From: Kosakonia quasisacchari
GTDB lineage: Bacteria > Pseudomonadota > Gammaproteobacteria > Enterobacterales > Enterobacteriaceae
DNA length: 64,000 nucleotides
Reading direction: 5' to 3'
Assembly (NCBI RefSeq): GCF_004331415.1
Contig: NZ_SJOP01000005.1
Span: forward strand, 175,518 to 239,517
Shown here: piece after piece, positions 21,828-31,513 of the stretch
Layout: every line of letters begins with the position of its first letter
Numbering within the stretch: position 1 is the first letter of the stretch
The notes under the pieces: generated by a model
What the model saw: the letters and a program-made list of their open reading frames with translations, nothing else
The model's database searches: none
What the model was told of the DNA's origin: nothing
Program-made: the position numbers and the translations under genes

Positions 21828-22544
21828 ATGCAGACCCCGCACATTCTTATTGTTGAAGACGAGTTGGTAACACGCAACACGTTAAAAAGCATTTTCGAAG
21901 CAGAAGGCTACGATGTCTTTGAAGCGACTGATGGCGCTGAAATGCATCAGATCCTTTCTGAAAATGATATCAACCTGGTGATCATGGATATCAATCTGCC
22001 GGGTAAAAACGGTCTTTTGCTGGCGCGTGAATTACGCGAGCAGGCGAATGTCGCGCTGATGTTCCTGACGGGCCGTGATAACGAAGTCGATAAGATTCTG
22101 GGCCTTGAAATTGGTGCCGATGACTATATTACCAAACCGTTTAACCCACGCGAGCTGACTATCCGCGCGCGCAACCTGCTGTCCCGTACCATGAATCTGG
22201 GCACGGTCAGCGAAGAACGCCGCAGCGTTGACAGCTACAAGTTCAACGGTTGGGAACTGGATATTAATAGCCGTTCACTGATTAGCCCGAACGGCGAGCA
22301 GTATAAGCTGCCGCGCAGCGAATTCCGTGCGATGCTGCACTTCTGCGAAAACCCGGGCAAAATTCAGTCTCGTGCTGAGTTGCTGAAAAAAATGACCGGT
22401 CGTGAACTGAAGCCTCACGATCGTACAGTCGACGTGACTATCCGTCGTATTCGTAAACATTTCGAATCAACGCCGGATACCCCGGAAATCATCGCCACCA
22501 TTCACGGTGAAGGTTACCGTTTCTGCGGTGACCTGCAGGAATAA
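21828..22544 (+). CDS. arcA: Anaerobic response regulator ArcA
   Basis: OmpR-family response regulator of 238 residues that, phosphorylated by ArcB, represses aerobic respiratory genes. The phosphoacceptor is Asp54 in VIMDINLPG, acidic pocket residues Glu10 and Asp11 are in LIVEDE, and the winged HTH fills about residues 135-234. An AGGT ribosome binding site precedes the ATG. It is the last gene before a strong terminator and is convergent with creD. Confidence 0.99.
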   Translation: MQTPHILIVEDELVTRNTLKSIFEAEGYDVFEATDGAEMHQILSENDINLVIMDINLPGKNGLLLARELREQANVALMFLTGRDNEVDKILGLEIGADDYITKPFNPRELTIRARNLLSRTMNLGTVSEERRSVDSYKFNGWELDINSRSLISPNGEQYKLPRSEFRAMLHFCENPGKIQSRAELLKKMTGRELKPHDRTVDVTIRRIRKHFESTPDTPEIIATIHGEGYRFCGDLQE

Positions 22545-22558
22545 GCCAGAATAATGAT

Positions 22559-22588
22559 GAAAAAGCGGCGCTCAGCGCCGCTTTTTTT
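22559..22588 (+). terminator. arcA terminator (bidirectional with creD)
   Basis: GCGGCGC-TCA-GCGCCGC stem followed by seven T; an A-run on the left allows function on the minus strand for creD too. Confidence 0.92.
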
Positions 22589-23960
22589 ATTTCCAAATCC
22601 GCAATTCTTCGTCATCCGCGGGTTGCGGTATTTTCTTCACCGAACCAGAAAGCGCATACCAGTCAAGCCTGCGCGTCAACACCATCACTGCGCTCAAGGC
22701 GATAAACAGAACACCGGTGCCGAGCAACAGCGCATTATCTTCTGAGTTCAGCAGGCCCCACATCACCGCATCAAGAACTAACAGCGCGATACTAAACGAC
22801 ATCCCCGCACGCCAGCTTTTCAATACGCCCTGCAAATAAACACCGTTCAGCAATGCGCCGAGCAAACTGGCAATACCCCAGGCGATGGTGAAACCGGTAT
22901 GTTCAGAAAGCGCCAGTAAAACCAGATAGAACATCACCAGCGATAGCCCCACCAGCAAATATTGCATCGGGTGCATCTGCCGCGCGGTTAAACTTTCGAA
23001 GACGAAAAACGCCAGATAAGTCAGTACGATTAGCAAAATCGCGTATTTAACGGCTCTGTCGGTCAACTGGTACTGATCAGCGGGCGTAGCGATATTGACG
23101 CTGAAAGCGGGCAATTCCCAACTTTTGCTGGTAGACAGCGCCCCGGCAGCACGCATTTTGCTGTCCAGATTGTTGGCAAACCAACTACTTTGCCAGTGCG
23201 CCTGAAAACCACTGGCACTTACCGTGCGTTTTTCCGGCAGAAAATCGCCCATAAAACCCGGATGCGGCCAGTCACCATTAAGTGTCATCTCGCTATTTCG
23301 CCCCAGCGGCACCACAGAAAAATCACCGGTTCCGCTCAAACTAAACGCCATAGAGAGCTTCAGCGATTGCTGCAAATTTACCGGCGACAATGGCATATGC
23401 ACGCCCTGCAGATCACTTGCCAGCCCGGTCCCAGGCTCAACACTGAGAGTTTCGCCATTTAATCTGGTGGTACGCAACTGACCAATACCGCGTGAATCAC
23501 TTAGCGCAAGAACAAGAAATGGCTCACCGAGAGAGACATTTTCATCGGGTTTGATGTCCAGCCGCTTTGGGTCGAATTCCGCGTTAATTTCAATATCGTT
23601 GTGCCAGATTTGCCCATCATAAATACCGATTTTACGGGTTTCGACCTGCTGTTTACCGTTGACCATCAGCGATTCCGGTAACCAAAAGCGGAGGTAACTC
23701 TGTTTACGCCGCACCTCTTTGGGTGCCTCGTTGTCGTTTGCTTTTTCCAGAGAAACCACCGTTTCGGTCACCGGGATGGCGATCAACGGCCCAATCAATT
23801 TTTGCCTGCCAGCGCTGCTCTGGCGCAGCGTATCCGTCACATCGTTACGATAATTTGCGCGTTCGCCAATTAAACCGCTCAGCAGCGTCAGCGGGATAAG
23901 CAGAACACAAAGACAACCTACCAGCGTTACCATTTTCCAGAACAGGGGGGATTTCAACAT
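22587..23960 (-). CDS. creD: Inner membrane protein CreD
   Basis: A 457-residue membrane protein (E. coli 450) with one N-terminal segment (WKMVTLVGCLCVLLIPLTLL), a large periplasmic region and about five C-terminal membrane segments. It is the main output of the CreBC system and affects colicin E2 tolerance and envelope phenotypes. GAGGAGAAGG is the ribosome binding site. A CreB-binding cre tag lies just upstream, inside the end of creC. Confidence 0.95.
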   Translation of the reverse strand: MLKSPLFWKMVTLVGCLCVLLIPLTLLSGLIGERANYRNDVTDTLRQSSAGRQKLIGPLIAIPVTETVVSLEKANDNEAPKEVRRKQSYLRFWLPESLMVNGKQQVETRKIGIYDGQIWHNDIEINAEFDPKRLDIKPDENVSLGEPFLVLALSDSRGIGQLRTTRLNGETLSVEPGTGLASDLQGVHMPLSPVNLQQSLKLSMAFSLSGTGDFSVVPLGRNSEMTLNGDWPHPGFMGDFLPEKRTVSASGFQAHWQSSWFANNLDSKMRAAGALSTSKSWELPAFSVNIATPADQYQLTDRAVKYAILLIVLTYLAFFVFESLTARQMHPMQYLLVGLSLVMFYLVLLALSEHTGFTIAWGIASLLGALLNGVYLQGVLKSWRAGMSFSIALLVLDAVMWGLLNSEDNALLLGTGVLFIALSAVMVLTRRLDWYALSGSVKKIPQPADDEELRIWK

Positions 23961-24017
23961 AGCCTTCTCCTCAGTGATGCGCGCAGAGTAGCGAGGCTAT
24001 GTGTGAAGGATTTGAAG

Positions 24018-25442
24018 TTATGTGAAGTGTGGGTGAAGTGTCAGCCGGGCTTCGCAACCCCCTTGCGGGTGGTTCAGGACGCAAATTTCACCATGATGCA
24101 GCCGCGCGACTTCCTGGACAAAAGCCAGCCCCAGCCCACTGCTTTTTTGCCCGTCGGCACGCGGCAGCGAGTAGAAGCGTTCAAAAACACGCTGCAGTGC
24201 ATAATCCGGGATTCCAGAACCACTGTCGCTGACCGTTAACACCAGCGCTTCAGCTTCCCGGCTGGCGCGTAGCGCCACCACACCACCAGGCGGTGTAAAA
24301 TCAATGGCGTTATCCAGTAAATTACCCAACGCCTGAGCCAGCAGTTCGCTATCCCCTGCAGCCACCGCATCAGTGGCATCAATATGCAGAGTTAACCCTT
24401 TCGCCGACAACACCACACTGCGCTGCTCCTGCAACTGGCGAAAAAGCATACCGACATCTACTGCCGCAAACGCTATCTCCAGCCGGTTTTCCAGTTTCGC
24501 CTGGTGTAACAACTTCTCCACCAGATTCTGCATACGGCTATTTTGCGTCAGAATATTGTCGGTAAAACGTGTCACAACGTCTGGAGGCGGTCCTTCCCGC
24601 AAGATCTCCGCCGCGCCGCGAATGGCCGCCAGTGGGCTTTTCAGCTCATGCGTCAGGGCGTAAACATACTGTTCAATGTAGTTTTTACCTTCCAGTTTCA
24701 CACGCATACTTTCCAGCGCCTGCGCCAGTTTACGCAGTTCGCTACTTCCTAAATCAGGTAAAGGAACCGGACGGTTTTTGGTAACGGAATCAGCGTATCG
24801 CGCCAGCTTGCCAATCGAGCGATTTATCCACCAGACCATGACCGCCCCAATGAGCAACGCAATGCCCAGCAGCGCGCCACCGGCCCATAAGATGCGCCGC
24901 TCGCTGCGTTTAATCACCGGATCCATCGCGCTGTTTGGCTTACCCACGCTGATTACGCCGATAATGCGGCCTTGATCGGTCACCGGGGCGGCAACATACA
25001 TCACCGTACTCTGCGGGTTACTGGCATCCGCCAGCGAGCTACGCGCGCCGTAATTCCCGCGCAGCGTCAGCCAAACATCATTCCAGCGTGAGTAGTCTTC
25101 ACCCAGTGCCTTTCCAGACGAGTCAAACACCACGCGCCCGGTGCTGTCGGTCATATAGACGTGATACTCATTGCGCACTTTATGGATGCCGCTGATATGT
25201 GCATTGATTGGCTGGTGATTTAACGTCGAGAAAGCCTGCGCCAGGCGACCATCCTGCGCGTGACCAGAACGCAAATCTTCGCGAGCCAGCTCCGCCAGCA
25301 GTGTCGCGGTATCAATAAGTGTCCCTTCGGTGGCGCGTCGTACGCCGGGTTTGATCTCCTGCACAAAAATCGACAGCACAAACCACGCGGCAACCGCCAC
25401 GATCAGGAAATACCCCAGTAACAGGCGCATGCCAATGCGCAT
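24018..25442 (-). CDS. creC: Sensor histidine kinase CreC
   Basis: Two-component kinase of 474 residues with an N-terminal membrane segment, a periplasmic sensor region, a second membrane segment near 185-205, HAMP, the H-box ALTHELKSPLAAIRGA and a C-terminal HATPase domain (DSGSGIPDYALQRVFERFY, GLGLAFVQE). It responds to fermentable carbon and metabolic state. It overlaps creB by one base, so translation is coupled. Confidence 0.96.
   Translation of the reverse strand: MRIGMRLLLGYFLIVAVAAWFVLSIFVQEIKPGVRRATEGTLIDTATLLAELAREDLRSGHAQDGRLAQAFSTLNHQPINAHISGIHKVRNEYHVYMTDSTGRVVFDSSGKALGEDYSRWNDVWLTLRGNYGARSSLADASNPQSTVMYVAAPVTDQGRIIGVISVGKPNSAMDPVIKRSERRILWAGGALLGIALLIGAVMVWWINRSIGKLARYADSVTKNRPVPLPDLGSSELRKLAQALESMRVKLEGKNYIEQYVYALTHELKSPLAAIRGAAEILREGPPPDVVTRFTDNILTQNSRMQNLVEKLLHQAKLENRLEIAFAAVDVGMLFRQLQEQRSVVLSAKGLTLHIDATDAVAAGDSELLAQALGNLLDNAIDFTPPGGVVALRASREAEALVLTVSDSGSGIPDYALQRVFERFYSLPRADGQKSSGLGLAFVQEVARLHHGEICVLNHPQGGCEARLTLHPHFT
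24023..24038 (-). promoter_or_regulatory. cre tag (CreB-binding site) for creD
   Basis: The minus strand reads TTCAC-CCACAC-TTCAC, an exact fit to the CreB consensus TTCAC-N6-TTCAC. It is within the last codons of creC, 63-78 bp before creD. Confidence 0.85.
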
Positions 25443-26137
25443 CAGCGGATCCCCAGGCTGTAGCCCATACCACGATGCGTATTGATAGGCGTGAGTTCAG
25501 CATTGATGGCGCGTAGCTTGGCGCGCAAGGTCTTGATATGGGTATCGACAGTGCGATCAAAACTCTCCTGAGCATCGCTCCAGACCTGATCCATCAATTG
25601 CTGGCGAGAAAAAACACGTCCTGGCGCCAACAGTAGTGTTTTCAACAAAAAAAATTCGTAGCGGGTCAGCAGCAGCGTTTCGCCGCACCAGCGAATAATC
25701 GCGGCTTGCTCGTCCAACTCAAACTGGCCGATTCGCCGCATTTCGTTGTGAAGAGATGCTTTTTGCAACCTACGCAGCACAGTGCGCACCCTGGCGCATA
25801 CTTCGCGTGGTGAAAAGGGCTTGGCAACGTAATCATCCGCGCCCATCTCCAGCCCCAGCAGCTTGTCGACTTCATCGCTACGCGCGGTGAAAAACAGCAC
25901 CGGCAACGCTGGTGCGCGCACCAATAGCCGCCGACACAGTTCGAAACCGCTGATATCCGGCAGGCCGACATCCAGTATCGCCAGCTCAGGCAGACGCTGC
26001 TGCGCCGCATCCAGTACCGGTAAACCTCGCTCAAATGCGGTGACGGCAAAGCCGTCCTGTTGCAACATGTAAATCAACGTTTCAGCGATGCTGGTTTCAT
26101 CCTCTACCAGCCAAATCAGCGGTTGCGGCATAGACAT
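25442..26137 (-). CDS. creB: Response regulator CreB
   Basis: OmpR-family regulator of 231 residues (two more at the N-terminus than E. coli). The phosphoacceptor is Asp56 in LAILDVGLPD, and the winged HTH lies in the C-terminal 95 residues ending GMGYSLGIR. It is 5 nt after creA and overlaps creC. It binds the cre tag. The start is either 26137 or the ATG two codons later. Confidence 0.96.
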   Translation of the reverse strand: MSMPQPLIWLVEDETSIAETLIYMLQQDGFAVTAFERGLPVLDAAQQRLPELAILDVGLPDISGFELCRRLLVRAPALPVLFFTARSDEVDKLLGLEMGADDYVAKPFSPREVCARVRTVLRRLQKASLHNEMRRIGQFELDEQAAIIRWCGETLLLTRYEFFLLKTLLLAPGRVFSRQQLMDQVWSDAQESFDRTVDTHIKTLRAKLRAINAELTPINTHRGMGYSLGIR

Positions 26138-26142
26138 TGGGC

Positions 26143-26616
26143 TTATTTACTCCAGGGAATGATGGGTACCGCGCTTAAGGCGTTTTTCGGCGATCCTTCG
26201 ACCACTTTATCGGAATAAGCTAAATATGCCAGTGTGTTACGTTTTGCGTCATAGAAACGCACCACCTGCAATTTCTTGAAGACTAACGAGGTCCGTTTCT
26301 GGAAAACCACATCGCCCTGCGCCTTACCGTTTTTGATCTTATCGCTCAACTCAACCGGCCCAACCTGCTGGCAAGAGATAGCCGCATCAGACGTATCTTC
26401 TGCCAGCCCCAGCCCGCCTTTGATGCCACCGGTTTTCGCCCGACTGATGTAACAGGTGACATTTTTCACATCAGGATCATCAAACGCTTCGACCACAATT
26501 TTGTGATCCGGACCAAACATTTTGAACACGGTATCCACTGAACCAATTTCTTCTGCGTGTACAGAGCCCATCGTGGCCAACATCACTACAGGAAGGATTA
26601 ACTTTGTATATTTCAT
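26143..26616 (-). CDS. creA: CreA family periplasmic protein
   Basis: From the ATG at 26616 ([13 protein letters not shown]) the protein has 157 residues, the E. coli length, with a signal peptide likely cut after VHA (about residue 21). Upstream in-frame ATGs would put residues before the signal peptide and are less likely. Its function is unknown. It is the first gene of creABC. Confidence 0.92.
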   Translation of the reverse strand: MKYTKLILPVVMLATMGSVHAEEIGSVDTVFKMFGPDHKIVVEAFDDPDVKNVTCYISRAKTGGIKGGLGLAEDTSDAAISCQQVGPVELSDKIKNGKAQGDVVFQKRTSLVFKKLQVVRFYDAKRNTLAYLAYSDKVVEGSPKNALSAVPIIPWSK

Positions 26617-26830
26617 ATTGTTACCATTTTTGAATATTACGTTAAGCAACTATTCAGCTTTCAAATGAGAAACTGTTTGCAGATCACTAATTTACAAAAT
26701 TTATGATGAAAATCAGTCACAATGCGTATTTGTACACAAAAAAAACACCGAATGCTAAACACCTAAAAACCCGTTATTATCCGTTGCCTGGTATCAGGCG
26801 TTAATGCTGTTTTAAGGAAGAGGATATTGT

Positions 26831-27706
26831 ATGGATCAGGCTGGGATCATTCGCGACTTACTTTCCTGGCTGGAAAGCCATCTGGATCAGCCGCTCTCTT
26901 TGGATAATGTGGCGGCAAAAGCGGGCTATTCCAAGTGGCACCTGCAAAGGATGTTCAAAGACGTGACGGGTCATGCCATCGGCGCTTACATTCGTGCGCG
27001 TCGTCTGTCGAAATCCGCAGTTGCTCTGCGCCTTACTGCCCGACCCATTCTGGATATTGCACTGCAGTATCGCTTTGATTCGCAACAAACCTTTACCCGC
27101 GCTTTCAAAAAACAGTTTGCTGTCACCCCCGCGCTCTATCGCCGTTCGCCAGACTGGAGTGCGTTTGGCATTCGTCCGCCGATGCGTCTTGGCGAATTTG
27201 CCATGCCAAAACATGATTTTGTCACTCTGCCGCCAATGCACCTTATCGGTACCACCCAGAGCTACACCTGTGCGCTGGAGGAGATCTCCGATTTCCGTAA
27301 TCAGATGCGCATTCAGTTCTGGCGGGAATTTTTGAGCAATTCACCGAAGATTCCACCGGAAATGTATGGGCTGCATGAGCCGCGCCCAAGCCAGGAAAAG
27401 GATGACGAACAGGAAGTGTTTTACACCACAGCGCTAACGCCGGAGATGGCGAACGGCTATCTGAGCACCGCGCAGCCGGTGTTGCTGGAAGGCGGCGACT
27501 ACATCTCCTTCGCGTATGAAGGTTCACCGCACGGTTTTCAGGATTTTATCCTGACCGTTTACGGAACGTGCATGCCGATGCTTAACCTCACGCGCCGTAA
27601 AGGCCAGGATATTGAGCATTTTTACCCGCAGCATGAAGAGCCACGCGAAGACGGCGAACCGCCAGAGCACATCCGCTGCGAGTATCTGGTGCCGATTCGC
27701 CGTTAA
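26831..27706 (+). CDS. rob: AraC-family regulator Rob
   Basis: MarA/SoxS/Rob regulator of 291 residues. The AraC HTH pair fills residues 1-110 (RDLLSWLESHLDQPLSLDNV, QTFTRAFKKQFAVTPALYRR) and a GyrI-like ligand domain fills the rest. Rob activates acrAB, tolC-type and other stress genes, induced by bile salts and fatty acids. Ribosome binding site AAGGAAGAGG. It ends overlapping gpmB by 4 bp, convergent. Confidence 0.97.
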   Translation: MDQAGIIRDLLSWLESHLDQPLSLDNVAAKAGYSKWHLQRMFKDVTGHAIGAYIRARRLSKSAVALRLTARPILDIALQYRFDSQQTFTRAFKKQFAVTPALYRRSPDWSAFGIRPPMRLGEFAMPKHDFVTLPPMHLIGTTQSYTCALEEISDFRNQMRIQFWREFLSNSPKIPPEMYGLHEPRPSQEKDDEQEVFYTTALTPEMANGYLSTAQPVLLEGGDYISFAYEGSPHGFQDFILTVYGTCMPMLNLTRRKGQDIEHFYPQHEEPREDGEPPEHIRCEYLVPIRR

Positions 27707-28350
27707 CGCTGCAACTCATCCAGCGCTGGAGCGTCCAGATGCGAGACGTCTCCTGCGGTTTCCACCACCCAGCCGGAAGCCAGCCACGGGCTCTGTTGAT
27801 AATCAATGCGGGAAATGGAGCAGTTGCGCAGACGCAGGCGGCGTTCAGCATAAGCCGGAAGCCCAAGGATCGTGCTCACCAGGCAACCTAGCGCCATACC
27901 ATGGCTGACCAGCAATGGGCGGCTCCCTTCGGGAAGATCCAAACAGGTTGCCAGCGCCGCATGCATACGATCGCTTAACTCCTGCATCGATTCGCCATCA
28001 GGAATGCGGCCATCGGCTGTGCCATTCACCAACTGGCGACGCCAGCTCTCTTCTTCTTCAGTCAGGGAATCGATATGACGGCGTTCCAGCACGCCCATAT
28101 CCAACTCGCGCAAACGCGGCTCAAAAGTGATATCACAACCGCAGACTTCAGCGATGATCTCAGCCGTCCGGCGGGTACGCCCCAGGTCGCTGGCAATAAC
28201 GTGGGTAATGCCCAGCGCTTTCGCGCGCTCAGCCACCTGCCACGCCTGCTTCTCCCCTTTTTCGGTTAACGGACTGTCTGACTGGCCTTGAATACGACGC
28301 TCGGCGTTCCACTGCGTTTCACCGTGGCGAACAAGGTATACCTGTAACAT
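27703..28350 (-). CDS. gpmB: Phosphoglycerate mutase-like phosphatase GpmB (YtjC)
   Basis: Histidine phosphatase superfamily protein of 215 residues. The catalytic motif VYLVRHGETQWN is at residues 4-15 and the second catalytic histidine is in PLLVSHGMALG near residue 150. The E. coli protein is annotated as a mutase, but the family is broad and a phosphatase activity is likely. It lies between rob and yjjX as in E. coli. Confidence 0.93.
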   Translation of the reverse strand: MLQVYLVRHGETQWNAERRIQGQSDSPLTEKGEKQAWQVAERAKALGITHVIASDLGRTRRTAEIIAEVCGCDITFEPRLRELDMGVLERRHIDSLTEEEESWRRQLVNGTADGRIPDGESMQELSDRMHAALATCLDLPEGSRPLLVSHGMALGCLVSTILGLPAYAERRLRLRNCSISRIDYQQSPWLASGWVVETAGDVSHLDAPALDELQR

Positions 28351-28448
28351 GCTTTTTTATCCATTATACTGCGATGAATTTATTATCTGAGGAAGGTCTC
28401 TGTCCGGGGTAAAGAACGCGTCTCATTCCGAACATACCGTTATTAATT

Positions 28449-28964
28449 ATGCACCATGTTGTCTCAGCTACCACAAATCCCGCGAAAATTCGGGCGATTC
28501 TGCACGCTTTTAACGAGATCTTCGGCGAAGGATCCTGCCATATAGACGCCGTTTCCGTCGATAGCGGCGTGCCGGAACAGCCGTTTGGCAGTGAAGAAAC
28601 GCGTACTGGCGCACGAAATCGCGTGGTCAATGCTCGCAACGCACGCCCCGAAGCGGATTTTTGGGTAGCTATTGAAGCCGGGATCGACGAAGGCAGTACA
28701 TTTAGTTGGGTGGTGATAGAAAGCAAGCAGCAGAAAGGTGAAGCTCGCTCGGCAACGCTGCCGCTACCGGAGATCATTTTGCAGAAAGTGCGTGCCGGTG
28801 AAGCGCTCGGGCCAGTGATGTCGCGTTATACCGGAATTGATGAGATCGGTCGCAAAGAGGGTGCCATCGGCGTTTTCACCGCAGGAAAACTCACTCGCGA
28901 AAGCGTTTACCATCAGGCGGTGATCCTGGCGCTCAGCCCCTTTCACAATACGATTTACCGCTGA
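28449..28964 (+). CDS. yjjX: Inosine/xanthosine triphosphatase
   Basis: Removes ITP and XTP from the nucleotide pool. It has 171 residues (E. coli 170), starting [21 protein letters not shown], with the conserved ARNRVVNA and [10 protein letters not shown] segments. It overlaps the end of trpR by 10 bp, convergent, and diverges from gpmB. Confidence 0.94.
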   Translation: MHHVVSATTNPAKIRAILHAFNEIFGEGSCHIDAVSVDSGVPEQPFGSEETRTGARNRVVNARNARPEADFWVAIEAGIDEGSTFSWVVIESKQQKGEARSATLPLPEIILQKVRAGEALGPVMSRYTGIDEIGRKEGAIGVFTAGKLTRESVYHQAVILALSPFHNTIYR

Positions 28965-29284
28965 GTATTCAGCAGCGTCTCCTCCAGCCATAAACGTAAA
29001 TCGGCAGGCGCGGCTTTCAGGCTATTTGAGCCACGAGTAATGGTCGCGATACCTGCCCCGAGCTCGCTTTTCAGTTCACGCTGACTCATCTCGCCGCGCA
29101 GCAGCTCTTCAATGATCCGCACTCTTGTGCCCAACGACTCGCGCTCATCTGGCGTAAGCATCAGATTAAGCAACGGAATGTGCAGATCCTTTTCGTAAGA
29201 TTGCCGGACCAGATCAACGAAGCGTTGCCACTCCTGATCGCGCTGTTCGGCCATCGCTGCTGAATAGGGTGATTGCTGAGTCAT
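28955..29284 (-). CDS. trpR: Trp operon repressor
   Basis: All-helical dimeric repressor, 109 residues, that binds tryptophan and represses trp, aroH, mtr and itself. The HTH is [20 protein letters not shown] near residues 68-87. A near-perfect operator lies 30-55 bp upstream, consistent with autoregulation. It is downstream of slt on the same strand. Confidence 0.98.
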   Translation of the reverse strand: MTQQSPYSAAMAEQRDQEWQRFVDLVRQSYEKDLHIPLLNLMLTPDERESLGTRVRIIEELLRGEMSQRELKSELGAGIATITRGSNSLKAAPADLRLWLEETLLNTQR

Positions 29285-29310
29285 AATTTGCCGCCATGTT
29301 AAAGGTTTAC

Positions 29311-29340
29311 TGATGTGTACTCTTTAGCGAGTACACATCA
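29311..29340 (-). promoter_or_regulatory. TrpR operator at the trpR promoter
   Basis: A palindrome with 12 bp arms (TGATGTGTACTC and its complement) around a 6 bp centre, containing GTACTCTTTAGCGAGTAC, the same core as the E. coli trpR operator. It ends 18 bp before the slt stop codon. Confidence 0.9.
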
Positions 29341-29358
29341 TAGCATAAACCACGGAAA

Positions 29359-31299
29359 TCAATAACGGCGCTGCCATTCAGCATCATTAAAGACAACCGG
29401 CTTATCTCCGCTCAGGAAATAGCGGTAATAAGCATCATAAGCCAGCACGTTTTTCACATAGCTGCGCGTTTCCGAGAACGGGATGCTCTCAATAAACGCC
29501 ACCGCATCCAGTTTGCCGCCGCTGTTGTTCAACCAGCTGCGCACCCTTCCCGGCCCGGCGTTATAGGCCGCCGACGAGAAAATACGGTTATTGCCAAACT
29601 GCTGGTAAACATACTGCAGGTAGCTGGTGCCGATGTTGATATTCGTTTCTGGATCAAATAGTTGGCCAGAATTGCTGTAGCCAGGAATATTAAACATCTT
29701 CACCGTGTGCGTGGCGGTACCCGGCATAATCTGCATTAAACCTGCCGCGCCGACCGGCGAGCGCGCCGTCGGGTTCCAGGCACTTTCCTGCCGAGATATC
29801 GCCATGGCATAGCTTTGCGAAATCCCTTTTCCACTAGTGTAGCGGGCATACAGATCGCTATACGCCAGCGGGAAACGCTCTTCGAGTTGATCCCACAGCT
29901 TGCCGGCAATCGTGGCCTGCACGCTCAGATCCCACCAGTGTTGATTAAAAGCATAACGCGCCAGCTGCGCCTGTTCTTGCTGGGTTCGGCTGGTCACCAG
30001 ATTCGCCCACTCACTGCGCGCGGTATTATCAAGCCCCCAGTACATCAGCTCACGCACGCGCGCCATTTCTGCGCCCTGCGTTAGCGTTGCAGAGACATTC
30101 CCCTGCGCTTTGTCTATCTGCATTGCGTAATCTTCACCCAGACGCTGCGCTGCGGCCATCGGGTAAAAACCACGCTGCTTCATCAGGGCGTGGAGGATCT
30201 CTTTGGCTTCATCCTCGCGTCCGCGCTCCAGCAACAAATCCGCCTGCCAGTAGCGCCACTCGTCTTTCTCTTTTGCGTCCATTGGCAAGCGCGAAAGCCA
30301 GGTATTCAGCCCGCGACGATCGCCGTTGCCAATCGCCATACGCACCCGGCGCTCCAGCAAAGAGACCGATTGCGAGCGCATGATCGCATCATCACGCCAG
30401 CGCGCCTGATCGCTGGTAACGTCATTACCCATCAACCGCCATGCGACAATATCGCGCAGCGTCTGAGTTTGCTCCTCATTCAACTGCTGCGCCTGTACCA
30501 GAGACGGGATCATCAGGCGGGCGTTTTCCACATCCTGACGCGCAACGCTTTCAAAGGCTTCCGCCGCCATCTGCCGGGTAAAATCCGTTGCGCCGGTGGT
30601 GGTGGCAAAGGACATCACGCTCAAGGGATTATTAGCAAGATTGATAATAGCCGCCGAAATGGTTTGATAATCAGACGGCATCTGCCCGGCCAGCAGTGTG
30701 ACCAGTTTGGTGTTACCCGCTTTCATCGCCAGGCGAATACGCTCCAGAAACGCCAGCGGATCCTGGTTTCCTGACGCACGCCATGCGCCAAACAGCTGAT
30801 CGCATGCGTTGGGCTGACTTTTGCCGCTTAGCCACAGTTCTTTCGCGCCTGCCCAGGCTTCGTCAGCCTGGCCGGTATTCCACTTCGCGAAGTAGTAGTT
30901 ACATTGCGCTTCGGTAGCAGCGGGTTTCTCCGGGCTGAATGCCAGCAACCCGCGCCAGTCTTGCCGCCGGGCCAGCTCATTAACAAAGCGAGATTTCAGC
31001 GTGCGCGCCGCCGGCAAGGTCGGGTTGGCCTGCACAAAGTTGGTCACCGTAATCGCGGGTTGATTCATCAGATCGTCGGTAATCTGACGATATTGCAGAT
31101 ACGGGTAAAGCGGATACGTTTGTAGCGTGGGCAGCAATTGCTGCACCACGTCCATCTGTTTGTTGTCCCATGCGGTTTTAATCTGCGCGTAACGGTTACG
31201 TTGTTCATCCAGTGAATCTGCTCGCGCCACATTGCTGAGGGACAGCAAACAAACGCAGGCCGCCGCGAATCGCCAGGCGGCATGTTTAGCTCTCTGCAC
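29359..31299 (-). CDS. slt: Soluble lytic murein transglycosylase Slt70
   Basis: Periplasmic enzyme that cleaves peptidoglycan to 1,6-anhydromuropeptides. It has 646 residues with a signal peptide (MQRAKHAAWRFAAACVCLL, cut after ARA), a long alpha-superhelical U and L domain, and a C-terminal lysozyme-like domain with the catalytic glutamate in ISRQESAWNP and the GLMQIMPGTA motif. The start is GTG at 31299 with GAGGAAAGAG as ribosome binding site. Confidence 0.97.
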   Translation of the reverse strand: MQRAKHAAWRFAAACVCLLSLSNVARADSLDEQRNRYAQIKTAWDNKQMDVVQQLLPTLQTYPLYPYLQYRQITDDLMNQPAITVTNFVQANPTLPAARTLKSRFVNELARRQDWRGLLAFSPEKPAATEAQCNYYFAKWNTGQADEAWAGAKELWLSGKSQPNACDQLFGAWRASGNQDPLAFLERIRLAMKAGNTKLVTLLAGQMPSDYQTISAAIINLANNPLSVMSFATTTGATDFTRQMAAEAFESVARQDVENARLMIPSLVQAQQLNEEQTQTLRDIVAWRLMGNDVTSDQARWRDDAIMRSQSVSLLERRVRMAIGNGDRRGLNTWLSRLPMDAKEKDEWRYWQADLLLERGREDEAKEILHALMKQRGFYPMAAAQRLGEDYAMQIDKAQGNVSATLTQGAEMARVRELMYWGLDNTARSEWANLVTSRTQQEQAQLARYAFNQHWWDLSVQATIAGKLWDQLEERFPLAYSDLYARYTSGKGISQSYAMAISRQESAWNPTARSPVGAAGLMQIMPGTATHTVKMFNIPGYSNSGQLFDPETNINIGTSYLQYVYQQFGNNRIFSSAAYNAGPGRVRSWLNNSGGKLDAVAFIESIPFSETRSYVKNVLAYDAYYRYFLSGDKPVVFNDAEWQRRY

Positions 31300-31513
31300 A
31301 GCTCTTTCCTCTTATCTGTCACGTTTTTGCAGCGTCATGCCGCGTAATGCGTTAATGCTAACCGGGCAACTCGTAACGCGCCACGTTGTGCACACTTTTT
31401 TACCTTTCTGGCGTGATTTAACACGCCCGTAGCGGCTGGCTGGGATTAAGCAGCGAAAACGGCTACACTCCGCTGTTGAATACTACTCTCATTACAAAGA
31501 GGCGAAGTCCAAC

